NCBI GenBank assembly: GCA_026225395.1
Contig: JAMFSR010000008.1
Location: 1 to 63,202, forward strand
Origin: Granulicella sapmiensis
Lineage (GTDB): Bacteria > Acidobacteriota > Terriglobia > Terriglobales > Acidobacteriaceae
Direction: 5' to 3'
Length of the DNA: 63,202 bases
Below the pieces are notes generated by a model. That model searched no databases, was not told where the DNA came from, and saw nothing but the letters and a program-made list of their open reading frames with translations. Of the stretch, positions 35,006-46,006 are shown piece by piece (position 1 is the stretch's first letter; every line of letters starts with the position of its first letter). A program made the position numbers and the translations under genes.

Positions 35006-36346
35006 TTGACGCGAGCGCCCTCTTTATTGAGCACAGTAACAGCCCCTGTAAGCCGCTGGAGCCCCACAGAGCGGCGCATAGCCCTGCTCTGCGCGCTTCT
35101 GCTGACTGGTGCCTATGCCATTGTGGTTGGCAGAAAGCTCGGGAACAGCTTCAGGATCGCGGACGTCGCCTGGTATATGCGACTGGCGCTCGGCGACCCG
35201 GGGCACAAGGTCGCGCAGCCGTTCGCCTCGCGGCAGCTGGGACCGGCCATTGTGCGTTTGTCGGCCTGGGCGCTGCACTGGCCGCTGCAAAAGGCATTTG
35301 TGGTGCAAGGGGTGTTCTCTCTGGCAATTGCGCTGGCGGTTGTGTTCCTGCTGGCGCTGCGCACGGTGATGCCGCGCTGGATGCTGGCTGCCGTGGCAGT
35401 CGTTCCATTCTGGCCGCAGCTGTACATGGGGCTCGTACTGCCGGACCTCTGGTATGCCGGTCTGCTTGCGGTCTTTCTGCTACTGCTCTGGCGAAAGCAT
35501 TTTCTGGCGGCCTGTTTGATGATGTTTCCGCTGATGGTTTCCCGGGAATCCACGTCGCTGACGCTGGTTTGCTTTCTGATTGCCGGTTGGCGAGACTTGC
35601 GCTGGCGCGACAGGCTGGTGGCGCTCGGCTCGGCGCTGGCGGGAACCATGCTGGTACACCACCTGACGAAGCTGGACCCCGGCAATCGCGAACATCTGCC
35701 TGAAGCTGTCTACATGCTTTCCAAGGCGCCGTGGAACTTTGTGCGGAATGTGCTGGGTATAGAGCCATGGAGCAATATATTTTCGCTCTGCAAGGTTCCG
35801 CTGTGGCAGCACAGCCTGCACCTGGGCCCAGTGCAGGTCATCGGAGTCTGCAAATTTTCCACCGACCTGCCGCAGACCACGGTGTGGGCCGGCCTGAGCA
35901 CCTTTGGCCTGCTTCCGCTGCTCACCACGTTCCTCTGGTGGAGGACCCGCACGTTCCGCCAGCGGAGCCTGCTGCAGCGCTTCTGCCTGGGATACGGCGC
36001 GGCGTGCCTGCTCATCGCTCCGCTGCTGGGCGTATGGATGCCGCACCTGTTCGGCTACAGCTGGCCTTATAGCCTGGTGGCGCTGCCGATGCTTTTTGAG
36101 AACGTGCAGACGCTGTATCCCGGGGTACTGGGCTCCAGACGGGCCGTGGCCGGAGTAGGACTTCTGGTGCTGCATCTGGCGGCGTGCGGCTTCGCGTTCC
36201 GATACCCGATCCCATCCACAATTCTCGCCCTGGTGGGGTTGTATCTGGCCGGATACGGGCTGCTTCGCTGGTGGTTTGGGTCGGCTGTGGCGGATGGCGG
36301 TAACCGTTTGCACAGCAATCCTCAGCAGGCCGCCGCCGGGGCGTAA
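35006..36346 (+). CDS. Multi-pass membrane protein of unknown function
   Basis: A 446-residue inner-membrane protein with about ten hydrophobic segments, beginning with RIALLCALLLTGAYAIVV. After it, GNSFRIADVAWYMRLALGDPG contains an Asp in the first extracytoplasmic loop. This resembles polytopic glycosyltransferases (GT-C fold) and their paralogs, but no decisive motif is present. TTG start at 35006 with AGGAA upstream. It stands alone between aqpZ and gyrB. Function not assigned. Confidence 0.75.
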   Translation: MTRAPSLLSTVTAPVSRWSPTERRIALLCALLLTGAYAIVVGRKLGNSFRIADVAWYMRLALGDPGHKVAQPFASRQLGPAIVRLSAWALHWPLQKAFVVQGVFSLAIALAVVFLLALRTVMPRWMLAAVAVVPFWPQLYMGLVLPDLWYAGLLAVFLLLLWRKHFLAACLMMFPLMVSRESTSLTLVCFLIAGWRDLRWRDRLVALGSALAGTMLVHHLTKLDPGNREHLPEAVYMLSKAPWNFVRNVLGIEPWSNIFSLCKVPLWQHSLHLGPVQVIGVCKFSTDLPQTTVWAGLSTFGLLPLLTTFLWWRTRTFRQRSLLQRFCLGYGAACLLIAPLLGVWMPHLFGYSWPYSLVALPMLFENVQTLYPGVLGSRRAVAGVGLLVLHLAACGFAFRYPIPSTILALVGLYLAGYGLLRWWFGSAVADGGNRLHSNPQQAAAGA

Positions 36347-36439
36347 ATCGGTCCTTCGCGCATGGTAAAATTGCGGTAGGGAATTACCCTTTTCAGGCGG
36401 TTGCATCCCCTTTGTTTCCGGGCCTTTTCCAAGGCCTGA

Positions 36440-39115
<2,676 letters not shown>

Positions 39116-39137
39116 TACGCTACACAACGAAGCAAAG

Positions 39138-39164
39138 GAGCCGCCCCTGTGGGCGGCTCTTTTG
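39138..39164 (+). terminator. Terminator of gyrB
   Basis: Stem gagccgccc/gggcggctc, 4-base loop, then a T-run. It ends inside a wider agcaaa/tttgct pairing. Confidence 0.88.
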
Positions 39165-39247
39165 CTTTAAGCGCGGTCACTCACTCAACGAGATAGACTT
39201 TTCGCTCAGCCGTTTCGTCTACCCGAACGCAAGCCTATGGAGATTCG

Positions 39248-40123
39248 ATGAATCGTTTTGTCCTGCTTACGCTATCTGCCGCGATCGTTATGCTGCCCCT
39301 CAACGCGCAAACACCCGATCCCTCGCCGGTTCCCGCAGTTTCCAAGTCCGACACCGTTACGCCGGCAAACCCGGCGCTGCCCACCATCTTCGTTGTCGGC
39401 GACTCCACCGCCGCGTTCCATACAGACCCGCAACACGAAGGCGTAGCCGCGGCGCAAGGCTGGGGTGTTTACTTCCCGGCGTACTTCGATCTCACCAAAG
39501 TCAACGTTGTGAACGCGGCTCGCGGCGGACGCTCCTCACGCACCTATATGACCGAAGGACTGTGGGACAAAGTGCTTGAGCAGGTTCGCCCGCACGATAT
39601 CGTGCTGATCCAGCTTGGCCAGAACGACGTCTTTGCCATCAACGATGCGACGCGCGCACGCGGCACGATCCCGGGCATCAGCGATCAGTCCCAGGAGATC
39701 GATAACATGCTGACGCATCAGCATGAGGTGGTACACACGTATGGCTGGTACCTGCGCAAGTACGTGACCGATACCAAGGCCAAGGGTGCGACGCCCATCG
39801 TGATGTCGCTGACGCCGCGTGACAAGTGGGAGGGCGGCCATATGGAACGCGGCGCTCCCGACTATCGCGCCTGGTCGAGAGCCATCGCCGAGCAGGAGCA
39901 TATGGCCTTTGTCGACATTTCGGACGTGATGGCGAAGGAGTACGAGAAGCTCGGGCAGGCGAAGACCGCTGAGCTTTATCACGCCAAGGAGCCAGTGCAC
40001 GTGAACACCGTTGGCGCGGCGCTCAACGCGCAGTGGACCGTACGCGCGCTGAGAGTCATGCCTGACTCACCCATAGCACCATTCCTCTCCGCCAGGAGTC
40101 AGGCCGACCCCGCGCTCAAATAG
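39248..40123 (+). CDS. Secreted SGNH esterase, rhamnogalacturonan-acetylesterase-like
   Basis: A 291-residue exported hydrolase. It has a signal peptide (RFVLLTLSAAIVMLPLNAQ) and the SGNH blocks: VVGDSTAA (nucleophile Ser), NAARGGRSSRTY (Gly), IQLGQNDVF (Asn) and HVNTVGA near 252-258 (catalytic His; HTNxxGA is the usual form). Likely removes acetyl groups from pectic rhamnogalacturonan or a related plant polysaccharide outside the cytosol, which suits a soil heterotroph. Single gene; no pectinase neighbours. Confidence 0.9.
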   Translation: MNRFVLLTLSAAIVMLPLNAQTPDPSPVPAVSKSDTVTPANPALPTIFVVGDSTAAFHTDPQHEGVAAAQGWGVYFPAYFDLTKVNVVNAARGGRSSRTYMTEGLWDKVLEQVRPHDIVLIQLGQNDVFAINDATRARGTIPGISDQSQEIDNMLTHQHEVVHTYGWYLRKYVTDTKAKGATPIVMSLTPRDKWEGGHMERGAPDYRAWSRAIAEQEHMAFVDISDVMAKEYEKLGQAKTAELYHAKEPVHVNTVGAALNAQWTVRALRVMPDSPIAPFLSARSQADPALK

Positions 40124-40156
40124 CCCGGCGCGCAGTCGCGTAGCATCATAAGCATC

Positions 40157-41287
40157 ATGGCTTCTCACCAGAAACGCGCCCTTGTCACCGGAGGCGCCGG
40201 CCTCATCGGCTCCCACATCGTTGACCTCTTGATCACCGAAGGATATTCGGTTCGCATCCTCGACAACCTCGAGCCCAACACCCACAAGTTCGGCAAGCCC
40301 CAATGGGTGAACCCCGCGGCCGAGTTCCACCAGGGCAATGTGCAGGACTACGAGACGATGAAGTCGGCCCTGACCGACATCGACGTCGTCTTCCACGAAG
40401 CAGCCTACGGCGGCTATATGCCGGAGATGGCGAAGTACGTCCTCGTCAACAGCTTCGGCACCGCACAGTTGCTTGAGATCATCCGCGACCACAATCTGCC
40501 TATCAGGAAGGTCGTCGTCGCGAGCTCCCAGGCCGTGTACTCCGAAGGCGCCGCAAACTGCCCTATCCACGGTCACGTGGTTCCGCTTATCCGCCCCGTC
40601 GAGCAGCTGCGCGCTGGTGACTTCGCCGTCCACTGCCCCGTTTGCAACGAGATCACAATCTCCATCCCCACACCGGAGTCCACGCCCGGCGGCGGGGAAA
40701 CCGTCTACGCGCTCACCAAAGTCGACCAGGAACGCCTCGTGCTGCTTTGGGGCAAGCAGACCGGCATCCCCACGGTCGCGCTGCGCTACTCCTGCACCTA
40801 CGGCCCGCGCCAGTCGCTCTTCAATCCCTATACGGGCGTCATCGCGATCTTCTGCACGCGGCTGCTCAACGGCCAACCGCCCGTGATGTACGAGGACGGC
40901 GGCCAGACCCGCGACCTCTGCTTTGTCGAGGACATCGCACGCGCAAATCTCCTGGCCATGGAATCCGACAAGCTCGACGGCCTTCCCGTAAACGCCGGCA
41001 GCGGACGCGCCACCAGCGTGCGCGACCTCGCCGGCATTATCGCCGCGCAACTCGGCGTCAATCTCGCTCCGCTCGCACGCGGCGAGTTCCGCCCCGGCGA
41101 AATCCGTTCGCTTATCTCCGACATCAGTCGTATCCGGACCATCGGCTATGAGCCGCAGACCACTATCGAGCAGGGCATCGCCCGCTACATCGACTGGATC
41201 AAGACCCAGGGTGCGGTCGAAGACTACTTCTCCAAAGCCGAAGCCGGACTGCGCGCTAAGGGGATCGTGCAGAGCGTCAAGGGCTAG
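40157..41287 (+). CDS. NAD-dependent sugar-nucleotide epimerase with a zinc-type insert
   Basis: A 376-residue extended SDR. The NAD motif GGAGLIG is at 12-18, the catalytic Ser at about 124 (ASSQAVYSEG), and Y184-x3-K188 in YALTK. Between Ser and Tyr sits an insert with C135-x2-H138 and C160-x2-C163, a likely zinc site. From memory this layout fits dTDP-L-rhamnose 4-epimerase-type enzymes, which carry a Cys-rich insert here. The sugar is therefore guessed to be a 6-deoxyhexose nucleotide. It is not in an obvious glycan cluster. Confidence 0.88.
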   Translation: MASHQKRALVTGGAGLIGSHIVDLLITEGYSVRILDNLEPNTHKFGKPQWVNPAAEFHQGNVQDYETMKSALTDIDVVFHEAAYGGYMPEMAKYVLVNSFGTAQLLEIIRDHNLPIRKVVVASSQAVYSEGAANCPIHGHVVPLIRPVEQLRAGDFAVHCPVCNEITISIPTPESTPGGGETVYALTKVDQERLVLLWGKQTGIPTVALRYSCTYGPRQSLFNPYTGVIAIFCTRLLNGQPPVMYEDGGQTRDLCFVEDIARANLLAMESDKLDGLPVNAGSGRATSVRDLAGIIAAQLGVNLAPLARGEFRPGEIRSLISDISRIRTIGYEPQTTIEQGIARYIDWIKTQGAVEDYFSKAEAGLRAKGIVQSVKG

Positions 41288-41327
41288 CGTTTGCCGCTCG
41301 CAGAAAAGGCAATGCAATAATCTCGCT

Positions 41328-43181
41328 ATGCCCGATGCGAACTCCCTCATAACGGACGCCACGCGGCGGCGCTTCCTCGCCGCCTCCACTGCCGCAGGAC
41401 TCGGCAGCACACTGTTCCCCGGCGCGCTGCTGGCACTGGCTTCAAGAAATGCGGAAGCTCAGGCTACCGACAAGCCCGACCTGCACGGCTGGCCCGCGAT
41501 CACGCCCGAGATGCTCGATGCCGCGGCCGCTATCGCCGCCATCAAGCTCACCACAGAGCAGAAGCAGATGATGCTCGACGGCGTGCTCAACCAGCGAAAC
41601 AACGCACTGCGCGTACGCGAGCTGCACATGGCTAACGGCATCGCGCCAACCGCCGTCTTCAATCCCGTCCCCGCCGGAACACCAGCACCGCTGCCCGCGC
41701 CACCGCTGCCCGTACGTCTCGCCTCCGCTCCGCACGTCGTCTTCGAGGACCACGACACCTCAGAGGCCGCACTCGATCCGATCGCCTTCATGACGGTGCG
41801 TGAGCTCGGCACTCTACTACGCGCACGCAAACTCACATCCGTAGCGCTGACGAAGATGTATCTCGCGCGACTGAAGCGCTATGCGCCCACGCTCCACTTC
41901 CTCATCACTCTCACCGAAGACCGCGCCCTCGCACAGGCAGCAGCGATGGACCGTGAGCTCGCAGCCGGTAAAGACCGCGGCCCATTACACGGCATCCCGT
42001 GGGGCGCGAAAGACCTGTTGGCGGTCAAGGGCTATCCCACCACCTGGGGCGCGGCGGGCTTCGAGCAACAACACTTCGATGAAGACGCCGAAGTCGTTAA
42101 ACGCCTCGACGCAGCGGGAGCCGTGCTCGTCGCCAAACTCAGCATGGGCGCACTCGCGCAGGGCGATCTCTGGTTCGGCGAGCGCACCCGCAATCCATGG
42201 AACCCAAAACAGGGCAGCTCCGGTAGCTCGGCAGGCAGTGCTTCAGCTGTCTCCGCAGGCTGCGTCGGCTTTGCGATAGGCACCGAAACCCTCGGCTCCA
42301 TCTCATCGCCGAGCACGCGCTGCGGCGTCACCGGCCTGCGCCCAAGCTTCGGCCTCGTGCCGCGCACCGGAGCCATGGCGCTCACGTGGTCCATGGACAA
42401 GATCGGCCCCATTACGCGTTCGGTAGAAGACTGCGCCCTTGTCCTCAACGCCATCTATGGCCCTGACGGCCACGATCAAAGCGTGCAACCCGCACCGTTC
42501 CACGCTGACCTGACGTTCGACGTACGCAAGCTCCGCGTCGGCTACCTCAAGTTCCCCTTCGACCCACCCACACCCAAGCCCGGCATCAAACCCGACCCCA
42601 CAGAAATCTACGACGCCAAGCTCGCCTCAACCGCGCTCGATCACCTGCGCGACATGGGCGTTACCCTCACTCCCGTCGAGCTGCCCGACTTTCCCTTCTC
42701 CGCACTCACCACAGTACTCCGCGCAGAAGGCGCAGCAGCCTTCGACGACCTCACTACCTCCGGCCGCGACGCCCTGCTCACCGGCCAGAAGTCTTTCGAC
42801 TGGCCCAACAGCTTCCGCACCGGCCGCATGCTGCTCGCAGTCGACTACATCCAGGCCGAACGCGCTCGCACACTCGCCATCGCCGCGATGCACGAAACCT
42901 TCAAGTCCTTCGATGTCATCGTCACCCCCAGCAGCGGCACGCAACTTACCGCGACCAATCTCTGCGGCCAGCCCGCGGTTATCGTACCCAACGGCCTGCG
43001 CGGAGCAGACGCGCCACCGTACGCACCCACAGCCGACGATCCATGGCCCGGTTACGGTGGCCCCGGCACGCCTGTTTCGATCACCTTCCTCGCACCGCTT
43101 TACCAGGACGCCAAAGCCGTCGCACTCGCTCATGCCTACCAGCAGCACACCGGCTTCCATCTGTTGCACCCAAAGCTCTAG
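41328..43181 (+). CDS. Tat-exported amidase-signature hydrolase
   Basis: A 617-residue protein. It has a twin-arginine signal (TRRRFLAAS ... LASRNAEA, residues 12-44), a linker of about 100 residues, and the amidase-signature domain. Catalytic triad elements: Lys in GIPWGAKDLL near 227, cis-Ser in GSSGSSAGSASAVSAG and nucleophile Ser in TLGSISSPS. It hydrolyses an amide of unknown identity, probably in the periplasm after folded export. Related to GatA in fold but not part of the GatCAB complex. The start lies 40 bp after the epimerase gene, so the two may be co-transcribed. Confidence 0.92.
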   Translation: MPDANSLITDATRRRFLAASTAAGLGSTLFPGALLALASRNAEAQATDKPDLHGWPAITPEMLDAAAAIAAIKLTTEQKQMMLDGVLNQRNNALRVRELHMANGIAPTAVFNPVPAGTPAPLPAPPLPVRLASAPHVVFEDHDTSEAALDPIAFMTVRELGTLLRARKLTSVALTKMYLARLKRYAPTLHFLITLTEDRALAQAAAMDRELAAGKDRGPLHGIPWGAKDLLAVKGYPTTWGAAGFEQQHFDEDAEVVKRLDAAGAVLVAKLSMGALAQGDLWFGERTRNPWNPKQGSSGSSAGSASAVSAGCVGFAIGTETLGSISSPSTRCGVTGLRPSFGLVPRTGAMALTWSMDKIGPITRSVEDCALVLNAIYGPDGHDQSVQPAPFHADLTFDVRKLRVGYLKFPFDPPTPKPGIKPDPTEIYDAKLASTALDHLRDMGVTLTPVELPDFPFSALTTVLRAEGAAAFDDLTTSGRDALLTGQKSFDWPNSFRTGRMLLAVDYIQAERARTLAIAAMHETFKSFDVIVTPSSGTQLTATNLCGQPAVIVPNGLRGADAPPYAPTADDPWPGYGGPGTPVSITFLAPLYQDAKAVALAHAYQQHTGFHLLHPKL

Positions 43182-43202
43182 CGGGGGCGTCCAATTTCCA
43201 GG

Positions 43203-43228
43203 TGTAATGTTTCGGCCGCTCATCCGTC
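43203..43228 (+). promoter_or_regulatory. Candidate ECF-type promoter of the Cys-rich peptide gene
   Basis: TGTAAT at 43203-43208, a 16-base gap, then CGTC at 43225-43228. The spacing and CGTC -10 are common for ECF sigma factors. The ECF gene lies just downstream, making autoregulation plausible. Sequence-only inference. Confidence 0.4.
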
Positions 43229-43272
43229 TCCCTTATGACCGCACATTTGCGGATCGCGAAAGGAACACGAAC

Positions 43273-43344
43273 ATGACGACCAAATGCACATGCCCCTGCG
43301 GCCCGGGCTGCACCTGCCCTGACGGCACCTGCCCCTGCTGCTAA
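43273..43344 (+). CDS. 23-residue Cys-rich metallothionein-like peptide
   Basis: Eight of 23 residues are cysteines, at positions 5, 7, 9, 13, 15, 20, 22 and 23, arranged as CxC, CxC and CC pairs with Gly, Pro and Thr between. This is the spacing of small metal-thiolate peptides such as fungal copper metallothionein. GAAAGGA lies 8 bases before the ATG. A strong terminator follows 11 bp after the stop, and an ECF-type promoter may lie upstream, so it has the parts of an independent gene. The neighbour encodes a CorE-type metal-responsive sigma factor. Predicted to bind Cu(I) or another thiophilic metal in the cytosol. Too short for routine gene callers. Confidence 0.75.
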   Translation: MTTKCTCPCGPGCTCPDGTCPCC

Positions 43345-43355
43345 CTAACCCGCGA

Positions 43356-43383
43356 AGCAGAGTGGTGCACCGCTCTGCTTTTT
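43356..43383 (+). terminator. Rho-independent terminator after the Cys-rich peptide gene
   Basis: Ten-base stem agcagagtgg/ccgctctgct (one G-U pair), loop tgca, then five T. It separates the peptide gene from the sigma-factor gene and would let the short message accumulate apart from sigma. Confidence 0.88.
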
Positions 43384-43401
43384 CACAGGCCCCGTAACCC
43401 G

Positions 43402-43977
43402 ATGTCCAACGCCACACTCCAAACCTTGCTTGACCGCCGCGCCGGCTTCCTGGCCTTCGTGCAGCACCGCGTCGACGACCGCTCCCTTGCCGAAGACATT
43501 CTGCAGGCCGCCTTTGTGCGCGCTCTCGAGCACTCCAACACTCTGCGCGAAGAAGGCTCCGCCGTCGCCTGGTTCTACAGTGTGCTGCGCCACGCCGTCA
43601 TCGACCACCACCGCCATCACACCTCCGAAAGCACGGCCATCGACCGCTGGGCCAACGAAATGGGCCTCACCGGCGAAGAGCCATCCACTGCGGACAATCC
43701 CGCACGCACGTTCATCTGCGGCTGCATCGAGCTCGTGTTGCCCAACCTTCGCCCTGCCTACGCCGAAGTGCTCCGCGAAGTCGATCTCGCTGAAACTCCG
43801 CTCGGCGACTACGCCCGCAATCATCACCTCACGCCAGGCAACGCGGCCGTCCGCGCCCACCGTGCCCGTGCAGCACTCCGCCGCGAACTCGCCCGCACCT
43901 GCGGCGCGTGCTCCATCCACGCCTGCCTCGATTGCGTCTGCAAGGCGCAGTGCCGCATCGAAGAAGGTACGTGTTGA
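43402..43977 (+). CDS. CorE-type ECF sigma factor with cysteine-rich tail
   Basis: A 191-residue ECF sigma factor. Region 2 is about 14-75 (AFVRALEHSNTLREEGSAVAWFY, quoted as AFVRALEHSNTL and AVAWFYSVLRHAVIDHH), with region 4 about 110-165. The interdomain linker carries C106-x-C108. The C-terminal tail has cysteines at 167, 170, 175, 178, 180, 184 and 191. A CxC linker plus cysteine-rich tail is the mark of the CorE group (ECF44), in which metal binding, not an anti-sigma factor, sets activity; Myxococcus CorE responds to copper. No anti-sigma gene is present here, in agreement. The last bases overlap the next gene. Confidence 0.88.
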   Translation: MSNATLQTLLDRRAGFLAFVQHRVDDRSLAEDILQAAFVRALEHSNTLREEGSAVAWFYSVLRHAVIDHHRHHTSESTAIDRWANEMGLTGEEPSTADNPARTFICGCIELVLPNLRPAYAEVLREVDLAETPLGDYARNHHLTPGNAAVRAHRARAALRRELARTCGACSIHACLDCVCKAQCRIEEGTC

Positions 43978-45437
43978 CGCCGAACAAATTCGCACTGCTT
44001 CTTGCCACTGTTCTTACCGCGGCCACCACGCACGCGCAGATGGTGATGTCCGCCAACACGCTCATCCAGGCCGAGCAGCAACACGGCTCCTCCGGCACAA
44101 GTATCGAGCCCGCCAGTACACCTGTCCCCATGCTCATGACCACACATGGCAGCTGGCAGCTGATGCTCCACGGCAACGCCTTCGCCGCCAACACCCAGCA
44201 GCAAGCCGACAAGCCGCGCAATCGCGACGCCTTCTTTTCCACCAACTGGATTATGCCGATGGCGCAGCGCAAGCTCGGCCCGCACGGCGGCCAACTCACC
44301 GTACGTGCCATGTTCTCGCTGGAGCCCGGCACTATCGGCAACCGCAACTATCCCGAGCTCTTCCAGCAGGGTGAGACCGCTTACGGCACACCCATCGTCG
44401 ACGGCCAGCACCCGCACGACTTCTTTATGGAAGTCGCCGCGCTCTACGATCTCCCACTCATTCACAACACATTGCTCTCGCTCTACGCCGCGCCGGTCGG
44501 CGACCCCGCCATCGGTCCGACAGCCTATCCGCATCGGCAGTCAGCAAGCGAAGACCCCATCGCCGCGCTTGGCCACCACCAGGAAGACTCCACGCACATC
44601 GCCTTCAACGTCGTCACCGGCGGCCTCACCTATCGCTGGGCGCGGCTGGAGCTCTCCGGCTTCCACGGCGGCGAACCCGACGAACACCGCTGGGCGTTCC
44701 AGCCATCCCCCAACGGTCACAACATCGACTCCGTATCCACACGCCTTACCGTCTCTCCCACGCGAGACATCAGCGGCCAATACTCCTTCGCGCACATCCA
44801 CTCGCCAGAAGCGCTTTATCCCAGCGAAGACCAGCAACGCCAGACCGCAAGCGTGATGTACCATCACACCTTTGCAACGAAGCTCAAGGCAGATGAGCCA
44901 AAACCTGCGATGGCCGGCATGGATATGTCCAGCATGCCCGGGATGAAGATGGACGGCACAGACATGGGCAACATGGACATGAGCGGAAGCACAAAGCCCG
45001 CACCTGCTGCATCCGCAAAACATCCCATGCCAATCGTGACCATGGCATCGGAACCTCGCACAGATCTATCGACAACGCTCCTCTGGGGCCGCACACGTTC
45101 TCTTGCCGACAACAGCAAAGAGAACAGCTATCTCGCCGAAGCCCTGCTCCGCTTCGCCTCTACCAACTACATCTGGACACGCCTCGAAAACGCCGGCCGC
45201 TCCAACGAACTGCTCCTCACCCCCGGCAGCCCACTACCACCCAGCTTCAACGAGCTACCCATCGGTCACGTCGCTGCCTACACCCTCGGCTACGACCACG
45301 ACATCAAGCTAGGCCAGCACGTACTGGCCGCCCCCGGCGCCCAGCTTACGATCTACCACTCGCCCCAGGCACTGCGCTCCACCTACGGCGACATGCCGAC
45401 TGCTGAAGTCTTCTTCGTTCGTTTTAGATTGCGCTAG
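43971..45437 (+). CDS. Exported protein with Met-rich loop, probable outer-membrane beta-barrel
   Basis: About 488 residues from GTG 43971 (TTG 43974 equally possible), overlapping the sigma gene's stop; AGAAGG lies upstream. Signal peptide: LLLATVLTAATTHAQ. The body is rich in aromatic, alternating segments and His motifs (DGQHPHDFFMEVA, LGHHQEDSTHI), consistent with a barrel. Near residues 313-345 lies a loop with nine Met in about 25 residues (MAGMDMSSMPGMKM, DMGNMDMS), like the copper-binding Met motifs of CopA/CopB/PcoB. It ends with FFVRFRLR, an aromatic-Arg finish typical of outer-membrane proteins. I do not recognise a named family. With the sigma factor it suggests copper binding or export. 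Confidence 0.8.
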   Translation: MLTPNKFALLLATVLTAATTHAQMVMSANTLIQAEQQHGSSGTSIEPASTPVPMLMTTHGSWQLMLHGNAFAANTQQQADKPRNRDAFFSTNWIMPMAQRKLGPHGGQLTVRAMFSLEPGTIGNRNYPELFQQGETAYGTPIVDGQHPHDFFMEVAALYDLPLIHNTLLSLYAAPVGDPAIGPTAYPHRQSASEDPIAALGHHQEDSTHIAFNVVTGGLTYRWARLELSGFHGGEPDEHRWAFQPSPNGHNIDSVSTRLTVSPTRDISGQYSFAHIHSPEALYPSEDQQRQTASVMYHHTFATKLKADEPKPAMAGMDMSSMPGMKMDGTDMGNMDMSGSTKPAPAASAKHPMPIVTMASEPRTDLSTTLLWGRTRSLADNSKENSYLAEALLRFASTNYIWTRLENAGRSNELLLTPGSPLPPSFNELPIGHVAAYTLGYDHDIKLGQHVLAAPGAQLTIYHSPQALRSTYGDMPTAEVFFVRFRLR

Positions 45438-45916
45438 GCGCCCTTCGCCAGCTCCGCCTTCACCAGCTCACTCAGCACCTTGCCATCGATCCTCGCGCCA
45501 TCGGCCAGCGCACGAGCCTGCGCCACCTTCATCACTGCACCCATATCCTTCGGCCCGGGCCGCGTCCCGCCATTGTCCGACGTAATCTTCTCAATCGCCC
45601 CCGCCACCGTCGCGCGAATATCTTCCTCGCTCGCCGCCTTCGGCATATAGGCGTCGATCAATTCGATCTCCACCTGCTCCTTGGCTGCAAGCTCCGGCCG
45701 CCCACCCTTGGTAAACGACTCAATCGACTCCCGCCGCTGCTTCAACAGAGTCGTAATAATTCCCTGCTCCTCAGCGTCCGTCAGCGGCTCGCGCTTGTCG
45801 ATCTCCTTCGACCGGAACGCCGATTTCACCATCCGCAGTGTCGTCAGCTTGTCGGCCTCCTTGGCCTTCATCGCCGCAATAATGTCTTTCCCGATCGCTT
45901 CACCAATCTTTGCCAT
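45434..45916 (-). CDS. YqeY/GatB-tail-domain protein
   Basis: A 160-residue protein of the YqeY family, related to the tRNA-binding tail of GatB. Features: LTTLRMVKSAFRSKEIDKREPL, ESIESFTKGGRPELAAKEQVEIELIDAYMP (seen as SFTKGGRPELAAKEQ and ELIDAYMPK) and GPKDMGAVMKVAQARALADG. Possible role in tRNA-linked amidation, but not established. It often lies beside rpsU/dnaG; not so here. Its end overlaps the convergent Met-rich protein gene by 4 bases. Confidence 0.93.
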   Translation of the reverse strand: MAKIGEAIGKDIIAAMKAKEADKLTTLRMVKSAFRSKEIDKREPLTDAEEQGIITTLLKQRRESIESFTKGGRPELAAKEQVEIELIDAYMPKAASEEDIRATVAGAIEKITSDNGGTRPGPKDMGAVMKVAQARALADGARIDGKVLSELVKAELAKGA

Positions 45917-46006
45917 GCTTTCCCCTCTTCTTCGTCACCTTCCAGCTTATCAAGCAGCGGTTATCGCCCGCCGCCGGGCCGCTCACGGGACTAAAATAAA
46001 GAACAT

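Noticed and set aside
41148..41327. Extended N-terminus of the amidase
   Set aside because: The upstream codons overlap the epimerase gene; the twin-arginine signal places the start at 41328.
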